64,000 nt of DNA. Source: Austropuccinia psidii (taxonomy: Eukaryota; Basidiomycota; Pucciniomycetes; Pucciniales; Sphaerophragmiaceae). This document shows, piece after piece, positions 47,080 to 59,800 of this stretch (its first letter is position 1; each line of letters begins with the position of its first letter). The DNA lies in NCBI GenBank assembly GCA_023105745.1, contig JALGQZ010000006.1:30333686-30397685 (forward strand), read 5' to 3'. The notes under the pieces were generated by a model that had not been told where the DNA came from, did no database searches, and saw nothing but the letters and a program-made list of their open reading frames with translations. Position numbers and translations under genes: made by a program.

Positions 47080-49491
47080 TTATAACTTCATTGTACATGA
47101 TCTATTTGAATTGAGATTATTTGTGGTTGTTGAATTAAGTTGATTATTAATCTCATTATGTAGTAAGGTTTTTGATGAGGAAGTTGAAATCATGCTCTTT
47201 AATTTGGGATCATAAATTTTCTGGGCTTTTTCTTTCTCCGTTTGAATTAATTCCACAGTTTTGCCTCCCAGTTCTTTTGATTGAGCTTGAAATTCGCCAA
47301 GTTTAATAAATTGACTCAATATTTTTTCGATTTTCTTTAATTTGTTTATCATTCCATTTTGATCTTCCTGGTTCTTTGCACGTTTAATTTCTTCTAGATG
47401 ACTAATTTCATTGTCATTACTTTTTCTATCCTTGGCAATTCTAAGGATACTATCATCAAGCGCGGTTGATTTCGTTAAGTTGACTTCTACAGTTGATCTA
47501 CTCATGACATTTGTTTGACTTTGACTATGAAGATTTTCAAAATCCTTTAATGAATCTCGAATTCCATTTATTAAGTCATCTAAAACGGCATGCATGCCTT
47601 TACCATTAGATTTGAGTTTGTTGGTGTTGCTATCAAGATGACTATCATTATTTGATAGAGTTGATGGGTTAGTATGACACTTGGGTGATGAAGTATGCTT
47701 AAGATTATTTTTCCAAGTCGAAGATCTAAGAGATTGATAAAAAGGCATGATTTCAATTGATGGGGCTAAGATGGGACCTTTTCTTAAAAAGGCTGATAGC
47801 TTGATATTAGGTGAAATTAGAGATGATGATGAGAGCATTGACGGGATAGGAAAATGAGGTTGAAGATGATTTGAGTTTATGGGGTATGAGCGATGATGTT
47901 GATGTAGATGATGATAGTTAATTGGTGGAGGTGATAAATGCAAGGAGTTGTTGAATGATTTTTTGTATGAGGCAACAAAAGGAGAGATGTTATGTGATTG
48001 AGAGATTGGAGTAGAAACCAAAGGGACTACATGGTTAATTTTAGAAGAATGATTGATAGAAGAGTTGGCAGTTAAGTTTGAAGATAAAGAAGAATGTTGA
48101 GGAAAGTGATTGATTGGATGAAGTTTATTTTGATAAGATTGCCAGAGTTGACGAAAGCTAAGTTGACAACTTTCGATGATTGATAGTAATTGATCATGTT
48201 TGATTTGAGATTGAGAGAGTTGGTGTTTAAGTTCAAGATTTCTTTTTTCTAGATGAACAAAGCAATTGAGGATATCTTGAATTGAAGCAAAAGGACAGAT
48301 TGGATGATCAGATGAAGAGATTTGTTTATCGATTTGAGATTGTTGAATTGGTAATTTTAAATGATGAGAATGTATGATATCAGCTGGACCGATGAATTGA
48401 CAACCAAATTTTTCAAAAGGACATTTTTGAAGATGAATTGATTGATGATTAGATTGAATAGTATGAGGTGAAAGGGATGATTTTGAGGGTTCGATCTAGA
48501 ATTAAGATTAAGAAATAAATGAGAAGATGAGATTGAATGATTAAGATCTGATTAAAAGACTGACAGATTGAGATGATGGAATAGAATGTGAGATTTGATG
48601 AGTAGATGATTGATCTAAGATTGCTTTTCCTGAGATTAATTTAAATTGAAGATGATGATGAGAGGATAAGATTGAGGATGAAGGGTTTTTTTTAAGATCG
48701 ATAGAATTAAGTTTAAGTTTAGATTTTAATTTGATAGATTTTGAATTAGATTTTGAATGAAGGATTTGAAGCTTTTGAAGTTTTTGATGATGATAAAAGA
48801 TAATTTGGCAAGAATTTGATTGAACATGAGAGGAGATTAGATCACGTTGACAAACAAATTGACAATTGAATTTATCTTTAAATGGGCAAGCCACTAATAA
48901 TTCATCTAATAATTTGAAGATCAATTTAGGCGCTGAAGTGATTGAGGAGATTGATAAAGGTAAGCGATCTATTGGACAAGTTGAGGAGATTTCTAAAGAT
49001 TTTATCAAACACTAAAAAGAAATCCACTAAGATTAATGAAGATGATCAATTTGAATGAAAGATTTAAAGGAGTTAGACTTGCCAATTTACAAAAGACATG
49101 ATCAGTTGATTCGCACATGACGGGATCTATGAAAGGATTACTGAATTGAGAATGATAGATGAAACCCAAGGCAGTAAGTAGATGAGATTCAAATTGAAAG
49201 AATCAAGATAATTTTAGCTCACCGACAGATTGGACAAATTAAATTTTGATTGGGTTCGGCCAGATAATCATAACCGAGTTTAGCAAAGTCATACGTTTCG
49301 AAATCTATTGAAGGAATGAGATTACGAAGATCGATTGACGATGAAATGGATGAATCGATTAGATTGGGTTCTTGAAGGTCAATTTGACGATGATCTTTGC
49401 GATTGTGAAGTTTTCGATCCTGATTTTGATCCTGATCCTGATCTTGGATGGATCGATTTTGATGAAGAAGATTTGGCTGAGTCGAATTCAT
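47080..49491 (-). CDS. RING and TRAF-type zinc-finger protein (putative E3 ubiquitin ligase), four exons
   Basis: Exons on the minus strand are 49491-49223, 49140-49083, 49011-48565 and 48495-47080, encoding 729 residues. Introns are 82, 71 and 69 nt. The N-terminus is Gln/Asp-rich (DQDQDQNQD). A RING finger is assembled across three exons: CPIC at the end of exon 1, C-HVFC in exon 2, then CLIKSLEISSTCPID in exon 3. Next are SAPKLIFKLLDELLVACPF and CQFVCQRDLISSH, a TRAF-type zinc finger. A second one (CPFEKFGCQFIGPADIIHSHH) opens exon 4, then a Gln-rich probable coiled coil, then a Ser/Asn-rich tail. Intron 2 begins with GC rather than GT. The ATG at 49491 is preferred because codons upstream to 49683 look like leader sequence, but 49683 is an in-frame alternative. 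RING-TRAF proteins usually transfer ubiquitin. Its exact pathway is unknown. It is the only convincing host gene here. Confidence 0.85.
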
Positions 49492-49590
49492 TGTCGATGG
49501 AAGCTCGAGCTGAGCAGCGTTGAGAGTCTGGAGTGATTTGAATTTTGATGAGTGGCTTAGTAAGCGTGGCACCAGAGATTCATTTGCCGG

Positions 49591-49613
49591 CTGCGCACAA
49601 AATGTGTGCGCAG
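49591..49613. promoter_or_regulatory. 9-bp inverted repeat upstream of the RING gene
   Basis: CTGCGCACA, five-base spacer, TGTGCGCAG. It lies about 100 bp upstream of the preferred start codon at 49491 and stands out as GC-rich in this AT-rich DNA. It could be an operator-like site or a 5' UTR hairpin. If translation starts at 49683 instead, it would be inside the coding region. Confidence 0.4.
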
Positions 49614-49699
49614 TTTTGTCCAAAAAGCAGCAAATTAGCATCAGATCAGCCTGAAATTGATGAAATTTTACAAAAAATCTCATAAAAAATTCACTAATT

Positions 49700-50256
49700 G
49701 GATTCTTAGTGGCTTGTGGGTATTTCCTGATCTAAATTCACCAATTTTTCCAGGGCGTCAGCGATTGACTTCACGTCAAGCAAAAATCAAGCAAACATCA
49801 AGAACACATCACACTCTGGTCTTACACTGAATCCTGTGACATCCACCAATATTGGTTCCCCTGTGCCTTCAACTGAGATTCCTCACCACCAGATCCTCCC
49901 TCAACCATCTGAAAGTTGGTAAAAATTACACAAGACCCACCTGTTTCCACATGCACACATCAAAGAGGTCCTTCAGCCAGTCTTGATGTAGAGAAGGGGT
50001 GTGTGACTTCCCAGGTCATCCATGAAAGGACTTTGCCTCAATGGGTGACACTGGTGGAGCCCGCCACACAATCCTGTGGGTGTGGGGGTGTGTGTGACGC
50101 ACAAACCAAGGACAAATGATGTGTTGTCCTAATTTTGTGTAGCCATGAAACAGCTCAGCATGAGTGGGTGACATGGTTGGAGCCCTCCGCACAATGCAGC
50201 AGGTGCATGGGTGTGCCACATGCACACAAAGGCAAAGCATGTGAGGGACTAATGTC
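49700..50256. other. Divergent GT-rich repeats upstream of the tandem duplication
   Basis: Contains two copies, at about 50040 and 50165, of a GGGTGACA.(T/G)GGTGGAGCCC... motif. A third, more diverged copy lies in the duplicated unit at 50276. GTGTGTGTG-rich and CACACA-rich stretches suggest decayed repeats. No gene is supported. Confidence 0.45.
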
Positions 50257-51175
50257 AAGTGGCATTGACTGATTGGGGGTGACACATGTGGAACCACTGT
50301 TGGCATGTGCATGTGCGTGTGCGTGTGCAGGGGCCAATTTCTGAAACCTACCTGCAAAAAGCACTCATTAGGGCATGTGACCAGCTCCATGCAATGTAAT
50401 GCTGAGGCCCACTTGGATGATGGGCCAATATTCCCCTTCCAACGTGATGATGGTGCAGTGGTGTCATGTTAGATCCTGTGATATGTGAGTGTGTGGGTCA
50501 TTTGATCATTGCAATTGGCTGATTCACACCATACCCAATGGCAAAATAGTAATTTCTTTGTGGCCATGTGAACCAATGGGCTTTGCTTGTCACAATGGCA
50601 TGTCACTGTCACCAAATCTTGAGGCAGTTATTTCTCTAGAAAAATTCTCAATGAAGATGAGATCATTGTGTTATTGTATCACTATATTTTCATCAAAAAG
50701 AATATACTAAATATCATGAAATAAGGGTTTTATCATTACAAGCAGTCCAAATGACATCAATTTGTTGTCATACAATCCACAGTGACCTTCTATTTCTTCT
50801 TCAGGTATAATCAAGTGTCTATCATCAAAAAGAACAGCTTTATAAATATTGAGATGCAGCCAATTTGGTAAGAAAGTCACATCAATCTTCAAAGTTTTTA
50901 AGATCAGAAAGTTATTGTTCAGTATGCTAGATGGCTCAGAGACTTTAAAAATGCTATTAATAATACCAAATTGTTGTGAGTTTCCCCTCAGAAAACATAT
51001 CACACTGTTGCTAACATTTTTGGATTCAGTTCAAAATATATTGTTCCCAATATTAATGTTTGAAACTGGAAAATACCAGGGTGAGACAATCCTTGAAGTG
51101 GTATGACTTGTGGATTGTATGGTAGTGTCTAAGCTGATCAATTCAACTATTTCCCTTGTGGAATGAAAATTCTGT
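50257..51175 (+). repeat. Tandem duplication, copy 1 (919 bp, uninterrupted)
   Basis: Begins AAGTGGCATTGACTGATTGG and ends GGAATGAAAATTCTGT. The same sequence follows immediately as copy 2, with about five percent differences by eye. Copy 2 has two extra short segments (near 51236 and 51325). A minus-strand frame of 98 codons at 50707-51003 is present in both copies but belongs to no family I recognise. This copy preserves the empty insertion site of the solo LTR, ATCAT at 50821-50825. Confidence 0.85.
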
Positions 51176-54069
51176 AAGTGGCATTGACTGATTGGGGGTG
51201 ACACATGTGGAACCACTGTTGGTGTGTGCATGTGCAGTTGCATGTGCGTGTGCGTGTGCAGGGGCCAATTTCTGAAACCTACCTGCACAAAGCACTCATT
51301 AGGGCATGTGACCAGCTCCATGCGACTTACAAACATTCCATCTCCCAGGGATGCAATGTAATGCTGAGGCCCACTTGGATGATGGGCCAATATTCCCCTT
51401 CCAATGTGATGATGGTGCAGTAGTGTCATTTTAGATCCTGTGATATGTGAGTGTGTGGGTCATTTGACCATTGCAATTGGCTTATTCACACCATAACCAA
51501 TGGCAAAATAGTAATTTCTTTGTGGACATGTGAACCAATGGGCTTTGCTTGTCACAATGGCATGTCACTGTCACCAAATCTTGAGGCTGTTATTTCTTTA
51601 GCAAAATTCTCAATGAAGATGAGATCATTGTGTTATTGTATCACTATATTTTCATCAAAAAGAAGATACTAAATATCATGAAATAAGGGTTTTATCATTA
51701 CAAGAAGTTCACATGACATCAATTTGTTGTCATACAATCCACAGTGACGTTCTATTTTTTCTTCTGATATAATCAGGTGTCTATCATTGTAAGATGTGAC
51801 TATGAAACTGATGATAATATTACTATTGATCAACAGTACTATGTCTGTTCTTATGAAATATAATAATAAAAAATTATTATAACCACAATTAAATAATTAT
51901 AAAATTATTTCTTTCATGTGTTATACACTACTAGTGATTATAACTGTGAGCAGTAATTGTCTACAAGAATCAATTACAAGAAGAATTTAATAATAAAAAC
52001 TTCTTTTATTAAAATAATAAAATTATTTTAATATATAATTATCTTTTACAAGAATAATTATAAAGATAATTCTTGAAGAAAACTATTACTAGAGAAAAAC
52101 TTTAAGAATTAAAAATAAATGACTCACTAATACTCCAAAGAACTTATTGATAGATAAAAGTAGAGAAATTTGACGTGGAATTGTGGATTTAAGGGATCAA
52201 AAGGATTTATAACAGTATTACAACAATATGTAGTTGGATTCTATGATTTCACGTCTTTCTGGTTGATTCTGAAAGATTTAAAACACTTAAGAATAGCTTG
52301 TAACTAATACTTACTTGTTGGTAATAATGATTTTAATAAATTGATAAGATGATGATGATGCGGAAAAAACAGCAAGAAGAGGCCTCTTTTAAGTCAACAA
52401 CAGCTCACAGAGGCGTGCCATGGAGCAAACTGAAAAACCAGTGAGTGAGAAAACAATAAACCCTTTTGGATTATTGATTGCATCATCAATTGTCATGTAA
52501 GAATATCATAATTACTTAATTGATGTTTTTACGTGACTACCAACCCCAATATGGTTAAGAATAAAAGGAGTAACATCTGTAATTCTTCTTTTATTCTAAA
52601 ATAATCATTGATTTCTCAAAGTTATCAATGTTATTGCCAATTTCATCACAGGTTGTAATTACTGTGAATTTTTGAAGATTCAGTGTTTCACGTAGAATGG
52701 TCAAAAATGGACTGTAAGTAAAACTTTTAATTTTACTAGTAAAACCATAATTCTTTTTGGTTGTACCATAGATAATACAGTTTTCTATTAGTCCTGAAAG
52801 TTTCAGAAAGATTCATTAAGAATTGTATTTTTAATGAATTTTTGAAGTTTTTACCTCATTTCTACGTAGAATTGCAAATAGCAGTATTTTGCTGGTTGCT
52901 ATGAGGTAAATCAATGAATATGGGTCCCAAAAGGGTTTTAATTACTGTTTTAGGGTCTAGTCATGGAAAGTCATCAAGAATTGACGTGGTTACAGGAGTC
53001 TAAGTAGCTCATTACCTCCTTGGCACGTCAAAATAGCAGGTTATTTGCTATTTTCTTATGATTACAGTAGGTGTAACTTGGTAACCAAGTTCCCAACGAG
53101 TTTTAGTTTACCAATTGGGCCAAGATGAGCCATGGATCCATGCTCTGGAGCTATCCACACCTCTGAGGCCTCAGAAGTTGGGTACCCTGGCTCTCTTTGA
53201 TGTCTTTTGTCCCCCTTGCTTATTTTTCATGTAAAAATAGAAATTTAAGCTTCAAGTGAGATATCCACTATGGGTGTACCAAAAGTCCATGTAAGAATGC
53301 CATGATATTAAGTGCTCAAAACATGCATAACACTATTCTTAGTGTATATGTAACATGGGATTTCTCACTTTCCCATTATTTTGGCTTAAAATCAAGAAAA
53401 ACAAAAATTTTCACGGATCTTTTATGTGGTATTGATGATGTGGTATTGAAGTATTTTCCATTTTACCACCTCAAATACTTAAATTGAGCTTATTCACTCT
53501 ATGGGGCTACCCTAGATGAATTTTTGTGTAGAATCCAAATCTGGTCTTAAATCCATGGATTTACTTACTCAATAAAAAGTTATTCATCTTTTCTGAAATT
53601 GAAAATGATGATTTTTGGATATATGCATGACTTATGAGTTATGCATAATTCAAAATTTCTTTTTAAGATAATTGTGGCCTATTTGGGTATGTAAAATATA
53701 CCTCAAGGCTCACAATCATCAAAACCAACAGATTTATAAATATTGAGATGCAGCCAATTTGGTAAGAAAGTCACATCAATCTTCAAAGTCTTTAAGATCA
53801 GAAAGCTATTGTTCAGTATGCTAGATTGCTCAGAGACTTTAAAAATGCTATTAATAATACCAAATTTCTGTGAGTTGCCCCACAGAAAACAGATCACACT
53901 GTTGCTACCATTTTTGGATTCAGTTGAAAATATATTGTTCCCAATATTAATGTTTGAAACTGGAAAATACCAGGGTGAGACAATCCTTGAAGTGGGATGA
54001 CTTGTAGACTGTATGATAGTGTCTAAGCTGATCCATTAAGCTATTTCCCTGGTGGAATGAAAATTCTGT
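51176..54069 (+). repeat. Tandem duplication, copy 2, split by a solo LTR
   Basis: Occupies 51176-51787 and 53715-54069, with the solo LTR between. The right part (ATCATCAAAACCAACAGATT onwards) continues exactly where the left part stops when compared with copy 1. The duplication is therefore older than the LTR insertion. Both copies share the AAGT microhomology at their junctions. Confidence 0.85.
51788..53714 (-). mobile_element. Solo LTR of the element C family
   Basis: A 1927-bp LTR, closely similar to 54793-56715 but with scattered differences, and no internal region. It is flanked by a perfect 5-bp duplication ATCAT (51783-51787 and 53715-53719). This is the footprint of an element C relative that lost its coding part by recombination between its two LTRs. 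It lies in the same orientation as element C, about 1.1 kb away. Confidence 0.92.
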
Positions 54070-54073
54070 AAGT

Positions 54074-54792
54074 ACTCAAGCAGGCAAACATAATTTTGTT
54101 GGTCATGGCAGGATGGTTTGTTATATTTTTGGTGATTGAATGGGGCAGGCAGTGGTGATTCAAAAAGTTGTTTTATTTTACATGGGACAGATGGGGATTT
54201 CAGGAGAAGGGAAAGGTTGGAACATCAACAAATATGTTGAAGTAAGGGTTTATCTATATCATCTATTCAGAGTTGAAAGAAGTTAGTCTTATTCAGTTCA
54301 TGTGTTTAATAAATGTGAATATATCTATTTATTAATTGACATACATATTTTGTTATTTGTTGGCATCTTTTCAAATACTCCAATCAAGCACTCATAACCT
54401 CATGTGGCTGAGGCCTGTTCTGGGCCCCAACATTGGAAGTGTCAGGCTGAGTCTATATTGAAGTGGTAATAAGAGTATTTACAACTAGAATTATGACTGT
54501 GACACGTAGAAAATTGATTTAAAATAAGAGTTTTTGATTTAAAGGATGATTTATAAGATATTTAAGGGGTTCTACTATTGAAGAATAGTGGTGGTGAGCG
54601 CTATTGAGAACCCAGGGTGCAATCTTACCAGTTGGGTTACTATAATAAGAGTTACAATAATTAAATATATAATTATACCTGTTTATTACCCAAGAGTAAA
54701 ACTGTTTTTGACAGTTTACTACGTAGGGTATTCAAGAGCAGGATGAGGAAAGGGTTTTGGCTGTGAAAAGCCCTCTTTTTATCCTGAAATTG
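54074..54792. other. Spacer between the duplication and element C
   Basis: No gene recognised. The last 250 bases (for example GTGAGCGCTATTGAGAACCC and GGCTGTGAAAAGCCCTC) look like part of another LTR or leader truncated by the insertion of element C, but no partner copy is in the window. Confidence 0.4.
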
Positions 54793-56715
54793 TGTAAGAT
54801 GTGACTATGAAACTGATGATAATATTACTATTAATCAACAGTACTATGTCTGTTCTTATGAAATATAATAATAAAAATTATTATAACCACAATTAAATAA
54901 TTATAAAATTATTTCTTTCACGTGTTATACACTACTAGTGATTATAACAGTGAGCAGTAATTGTCTACAAGAATCAATTACAAGAAGAATTTAATAATAA
55001 AAAACTTCTTTTATTAAAATAATAAAATTATTTTAATATATAATTATCTTTTACAAGAATAATTATAAAGATAATTCTTGAAGAAAACTATTACTAGAGA
55101 AAAACTTTAAGAATTAAAGATAAATGACTCACTAATACTCCAAAGAACTTATTGAAAGATAAGAGTAGAGAAATTTGACGTAGAATTGTGGATTTAAGGG
55201 ATCAAGATGATTTATAACAGTATTTCAACAATATATAGTTGGATTCTATGATTTCACGTCTTTCTGATTGATTCTGAAAGATTTAAAACACTTAAGAATA
55301 GCTTGAACTAATACTTACTTGTTGGTAATAATGGTTTAATAAATTTATAAGATGATGATACGGAAAAAACAGCAAGAAGAGGCTTCTTTTAAGTCAATAA
55401 CAGCTCACAGAGGCGTGCCATGGAGCAAACTGAAAAACCAGTGAGTGAGAAAACAATAAACCTTTTTGGATTATTGATTGCATCATCTGTTGTCATGTAA
55501 GATTATCATAATTACTTAATTGATGCTTTTACGTGACTACCAACCCCAATATGGTTAAGAATAAAAGGAGTAACACTTGTAAATCTTCTTTTATTCTAGA
55601 ATAATCATTGATTTCTCAAAGTTATCAATGTTATTGCCAATTTCATCACAGGTTGTAATTACTGTGAATTCTTGAAGATTCAGTGTTTCACGTAGAATAT
55701 CCAAAAATGGACTGTAAGTAAAACTTTTAATTTTACTAGTAAAACTGTAATTCCTTTTGGTTGTACCATAGATAATACAGTTCTCCTTTAGTCCTGAAAG
55801 TTTCAGAAAGATTCATTAAGAATTGTATTTTTAATGAATTTTTGAAGGTTTTACCTCATTTCTACGTAGAATTGCAAATAGCAGTGTTTTGCTGGTTGCT
55901 ATGAGGTAAATCAATGAATATGGGTCCCAAAAGGGTTTTAATTACTCTTTTGGGGTTTATCCATGGAAAGTCATTAGTAATTGACATGGTTACAGGAGTG
56001 TAAGTAGCTCATTACCTCCTTGGCACGTCAAAATAGCAGGTTATTTGCTATTTTCTGATGTTTTACAGTAGTTGTAACTTGGTAACCAAGTTCCCAAAGA
56101 GTTTTAGTTTACCAATTGGGCCAAGATGAGCCATGGATCCATGCTCTGGAGCTATCCACGCCTCTGAGGCCTCAGAAGTTGGGTACCCTGGCTCTCTTTG
56201 ATGTCTTTTGTCCCCCTTGCCTATTTTTTACGTCAAAATAGTAATTTAAGCTTAAAGTGAGATATCCACTATGGGTGTACCAAAAGTCCATGTAAGAATA
56301 CCATGATATTAAGTGCTCAAAACATGCATAACACTATTCTTAGTGTATATGTAACATGGGATTTCTCACTTTCCCATTATTTTGGCTAAAAATCAAGAAA
56401 AACAAAAATTTTCACGGATCTTTTATGTGGTATTAATGATGTGGTATTGAAGTATTTTCCATTTTACCACCTCAAATACTTAAATTGAGCTTATTCACTC
56501 TATGGAGCTACTCTAGGTGAATTTTTGTGTAAAATCCAAATCTGGTCTTAAATCCATGGATTTACTTACTCAATAAAAAGTTATTCATCTTTTCTGAAAT
56601 TGAAAATGATGAATTTTGGATATATGCATGACTTATGAGTTGTGCATAATTCAAAATCTCTTTTTAAGATAATTGTGGCCTATTTGGGTATGTAAAATAT
56701 ACCTCAAGGCTCACA
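54793..56715 (-). repeat. 3' LTR of element C
   Basis: A 1923-bp LTR. On the coding strand it begins TGTGAGCCTTGAGGTATATT and ends TAGTCACATCTTACA. A GGTAT...ATACC inverted repeat lies near its start. The TATA-like element is a weaker CTTAAAAG (about 55390). Confidence 0.9.
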
Positions 56716-56727
56716 TTCCCTCCCACC
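56716..56727 (-). other. Polypurine tract of element C
   Basis: GGTGGGAGGGAA on the minus strand, directly abutting the 3' LTR and 140 bp after the gag-pol stop codon. It would prime plus-strand DNA synthesis. Confidence 0.8.
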
Positions 56728-56855
56728 AAAAAATAAAATTGTATTACAATTTTATTAGTGATAAAAGAATAAGGCCCCAAAAAGGGGTAATGTCCACTGT
56801 CCAACCTCTTTTTATTACTCAGATCAAGTAATTTAAAGCACATTTATAGACATAT

Positions 56856-59800
56856 TCAGGCTTGTGGCCTTCTTTCATGTCTAAATCTTCTTAAGAGTTT
56901 ATCTGAGTCAGGTATTTCTGATTCTGCCATCCATTCATCTTCATGTACTGGGTTTCTATATCTGACAAGATATTCTCTTTGATTTTTACCCCTAAGTCTC
57001 CTTTCTTTGATGACTTTCTTAATCTTTTTGTCTTCATTCTGTTCCACAGGTGGTACAGTTAAAGGAGTTGGGTTTCTTAAAGGAAACAATTCTTTATCAG
57101 CTGGTTGATAAGGTTTTATCAAGCTGACTGGAAATGTGGGGTGTTTATTTTCCAATTCACCACTCAATTCCACTTGAACTGCATTGGTTCCATGTAAAGC
57201 AACAATAACAAAAGGTCCTACATAAGAATCTTTAAGTTTCTTTGGGCCTTTGATATTATTAAAATTCAAGGTTGAAACTAGAACTAAGTCCCCTACTTTG
57301 AAGTCTGGCACTTTATGACTCTTGTCCCACTTCTGTTTTGCATAATCAAAAGCATTATCCATACTTTGTTTTGCGTGGTGTTTTACTTTATCAAGCATTA
57401 ATTTGAAGCTGGAAGCTGTAGGATGAATGTCAATCAAGTCTTTCCTCAGTGTGTCTGCTGGGAGTCTTGGATTCCATCCTTTTTCTAACATAGCAGGAGT
57501 TTGTCCTGTGGAAGAATGGACTGATGTCTTGTATGCCAATTCTAATGCAGGTATCAAAGTGCACCAGTCATGGGTAAAGCCATCTGAGTCTCTGAATTCT
57601 AATCCATAAGCACAAAATCTCCTGATCATGTCTTCTAAAGTTTGAATCATCCTCTCTGCTAGCCCATCTGTTTGAGGGTGATATGCTGTAGAGAATGATA
57701 ACTTAGTCCCAAACAATCTATGAAGATTGGTCCAAAGTGCAGATGTGAACTTGGGGTCTCTGTCACTTATGATATTCTTAAATAACCCTGTATGAGAAAT
57801 AACTCTACTCCATAAAAGAAGAGCTGTATCCATAGCAGTGTCATCTTTATGACATGGTAAGAATATGGGAGTTTTGCTATATCTGTCTACAATGACTAAA
57901 CAAGCATTATAACTTTTGTCACCACTTGGAGGAAGTGCTGTGACCCAATCCATGTGAACAACTTCCCAAGGGGATTTTGGTTCTTGAATATGGATCATTA
58001 ATCCAAATTTCTTTCCTGTACTCCTGTTTGCTTTTTGGCATCTATCACAGGTATGGCAATATTCAATGGTTTCTTTTCTCCAAGATGGCCACCATGCACA
58101 GTTCTTCACCTTTTCAAGTGTTCTGTCTTCTGATAGGTGTCCAGAGTAAATGCTATCATGGCATTCATGAAGAATGGTATTGATGAGCAATCTACTACAC
58201 AATGTCATCACACAAGAATGTTTTGTTCTATGGTAAATAATCCCATCAAACAAGTGAAATCTTCCTTCAGAATAGGAATTTTTCCAAACTTCATCTAGTG
58301 TATTAACCAAAGATGTGTCTTTGCAGTCTTTATCCAATAAAGAAGTCAAGATATGGCAATTCTTGTCTTGTTTATAAGACTCTCTGACCTCTTCAAAGAA
58401 TTCAGTCCCAATATCAGTTATGTTAATCCCTTCAATTGGAATCTGTGGTTCAGCTTCCAAAGGTACATAAGCTGGGTTATCAGGAGTGTTGGCTAAAGCC
58501 CATCTACTAAGTCCATCAGCATTTTTGTGAATGTTTCCTGCTTTATGAACTATAGTCATGTTTCCTCTATATTCTTGAATGGCTATTTGCCATCTCAACA
58601 TATGTCTGTTGGGAGTTTTCATGTTAAGAAGTGATTTCACGGCATTACAGTCAGTTATCACTTCAAAAACACTGCCATCAAGGTAATAGTGTAATTTCTC
58701 AAGTGCCCATACCAAACATAAGCACTCCATTTGGCTTGCACCATATCTGGCTTCTGTTGGTTTGATTTGTCTTGAGATATAACAAACTGGTCCTTCTGTA
58801 GGTTTGTCATCAATAATTTGGACTTGGTGTAGGGCTGCCCCTAATCCATCCCCACATGCATCAATGTACAATTTAAAAGGAATATTCCAGTCAGGCATGA
58901 GGAGTAAAGGTGCTTCTGTAAGGGCTTTCTTTATCTTATCATAAGCTTTAATTCTTTCCTGTGTCATTTCAAATACAGTCTGTTGATCACAGATTCTATA
59001 AAGTGACTTGGCTAGAATTGCAAAATCTTTCAAGTGTTGCCTATAGTAACTAGCAAATCCAAGAAAAGACATCATTTCTTTTTTATTCTGGGGTATTGGC
59101 TTAAGTAACACTGCTTCTACTTTATTCTTGTCAATACCCAAGCTCAAACCAGAAACAACATGTCCTAATGCTTTGAGTTCTTCAAAACCAAAATTGCATT
59201 TCTTAAGTGAAATTTTCATGTTCACTTCTGCAACTTTATGAAGTACTCTTGCAAGTCTTTCAAGGTGCAAAGACCATGAGTCAGAACATATAATAATATC
59301 ATCAATATAAATGATAAGCCATCCTTCAGACAATTCTGTGGGGAAGATGGTATTCATCATTCTTTGATAATGAGATGGAGCATTTTTAATGCCAAATGGC
59401 ATTCTAAGATACTCATAAATACCACAGTGAGTGATAATTCTAAGTAATTTCCTAGCTTTAGGCGTCAAAACATTTTGATGGAAGCCTTTTAATGCATCCA
59501 TTGATGTTATATACTTGGCTTTAGACAATTGAGTCAAGGTTTCTTGGATCCTAGGGATTGGATACCTATCTGGAACTGTGTAGGTATTCAAAGCTCTAAA
59601 ATCTCCAACCATTCTTGACTTATCATTATGCCATGCAATAATAACAGGTGTTGTCACTTCAACTTCCTCATTATGGCCTACTTTCCTTAGCACACCAAGT
59701 TGGATCAACTCTTGGATATGTTTTTCCAAGGCCTCTCTAGCTCTGGGACTGGCTGGATAAGCTGGTCTTCTAAGTACTGGAGGATATGGTCTATCAATAT

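Noticed and set aside
50300..50335. GTGCATGTGCGTGTGC run as a possible microsatellite or CRISPR-like repeat
   Set aside because: Only a short imperfect GT/GC-rich run without regular spacers; part of the duplicated unit.
54530..54792. Possible tRNA or separate LTR before element C
   Set aside because: No cloverleaf or box A/B could be fitted, and no second LTR copy is in the window; kept only as unassigned spacer.
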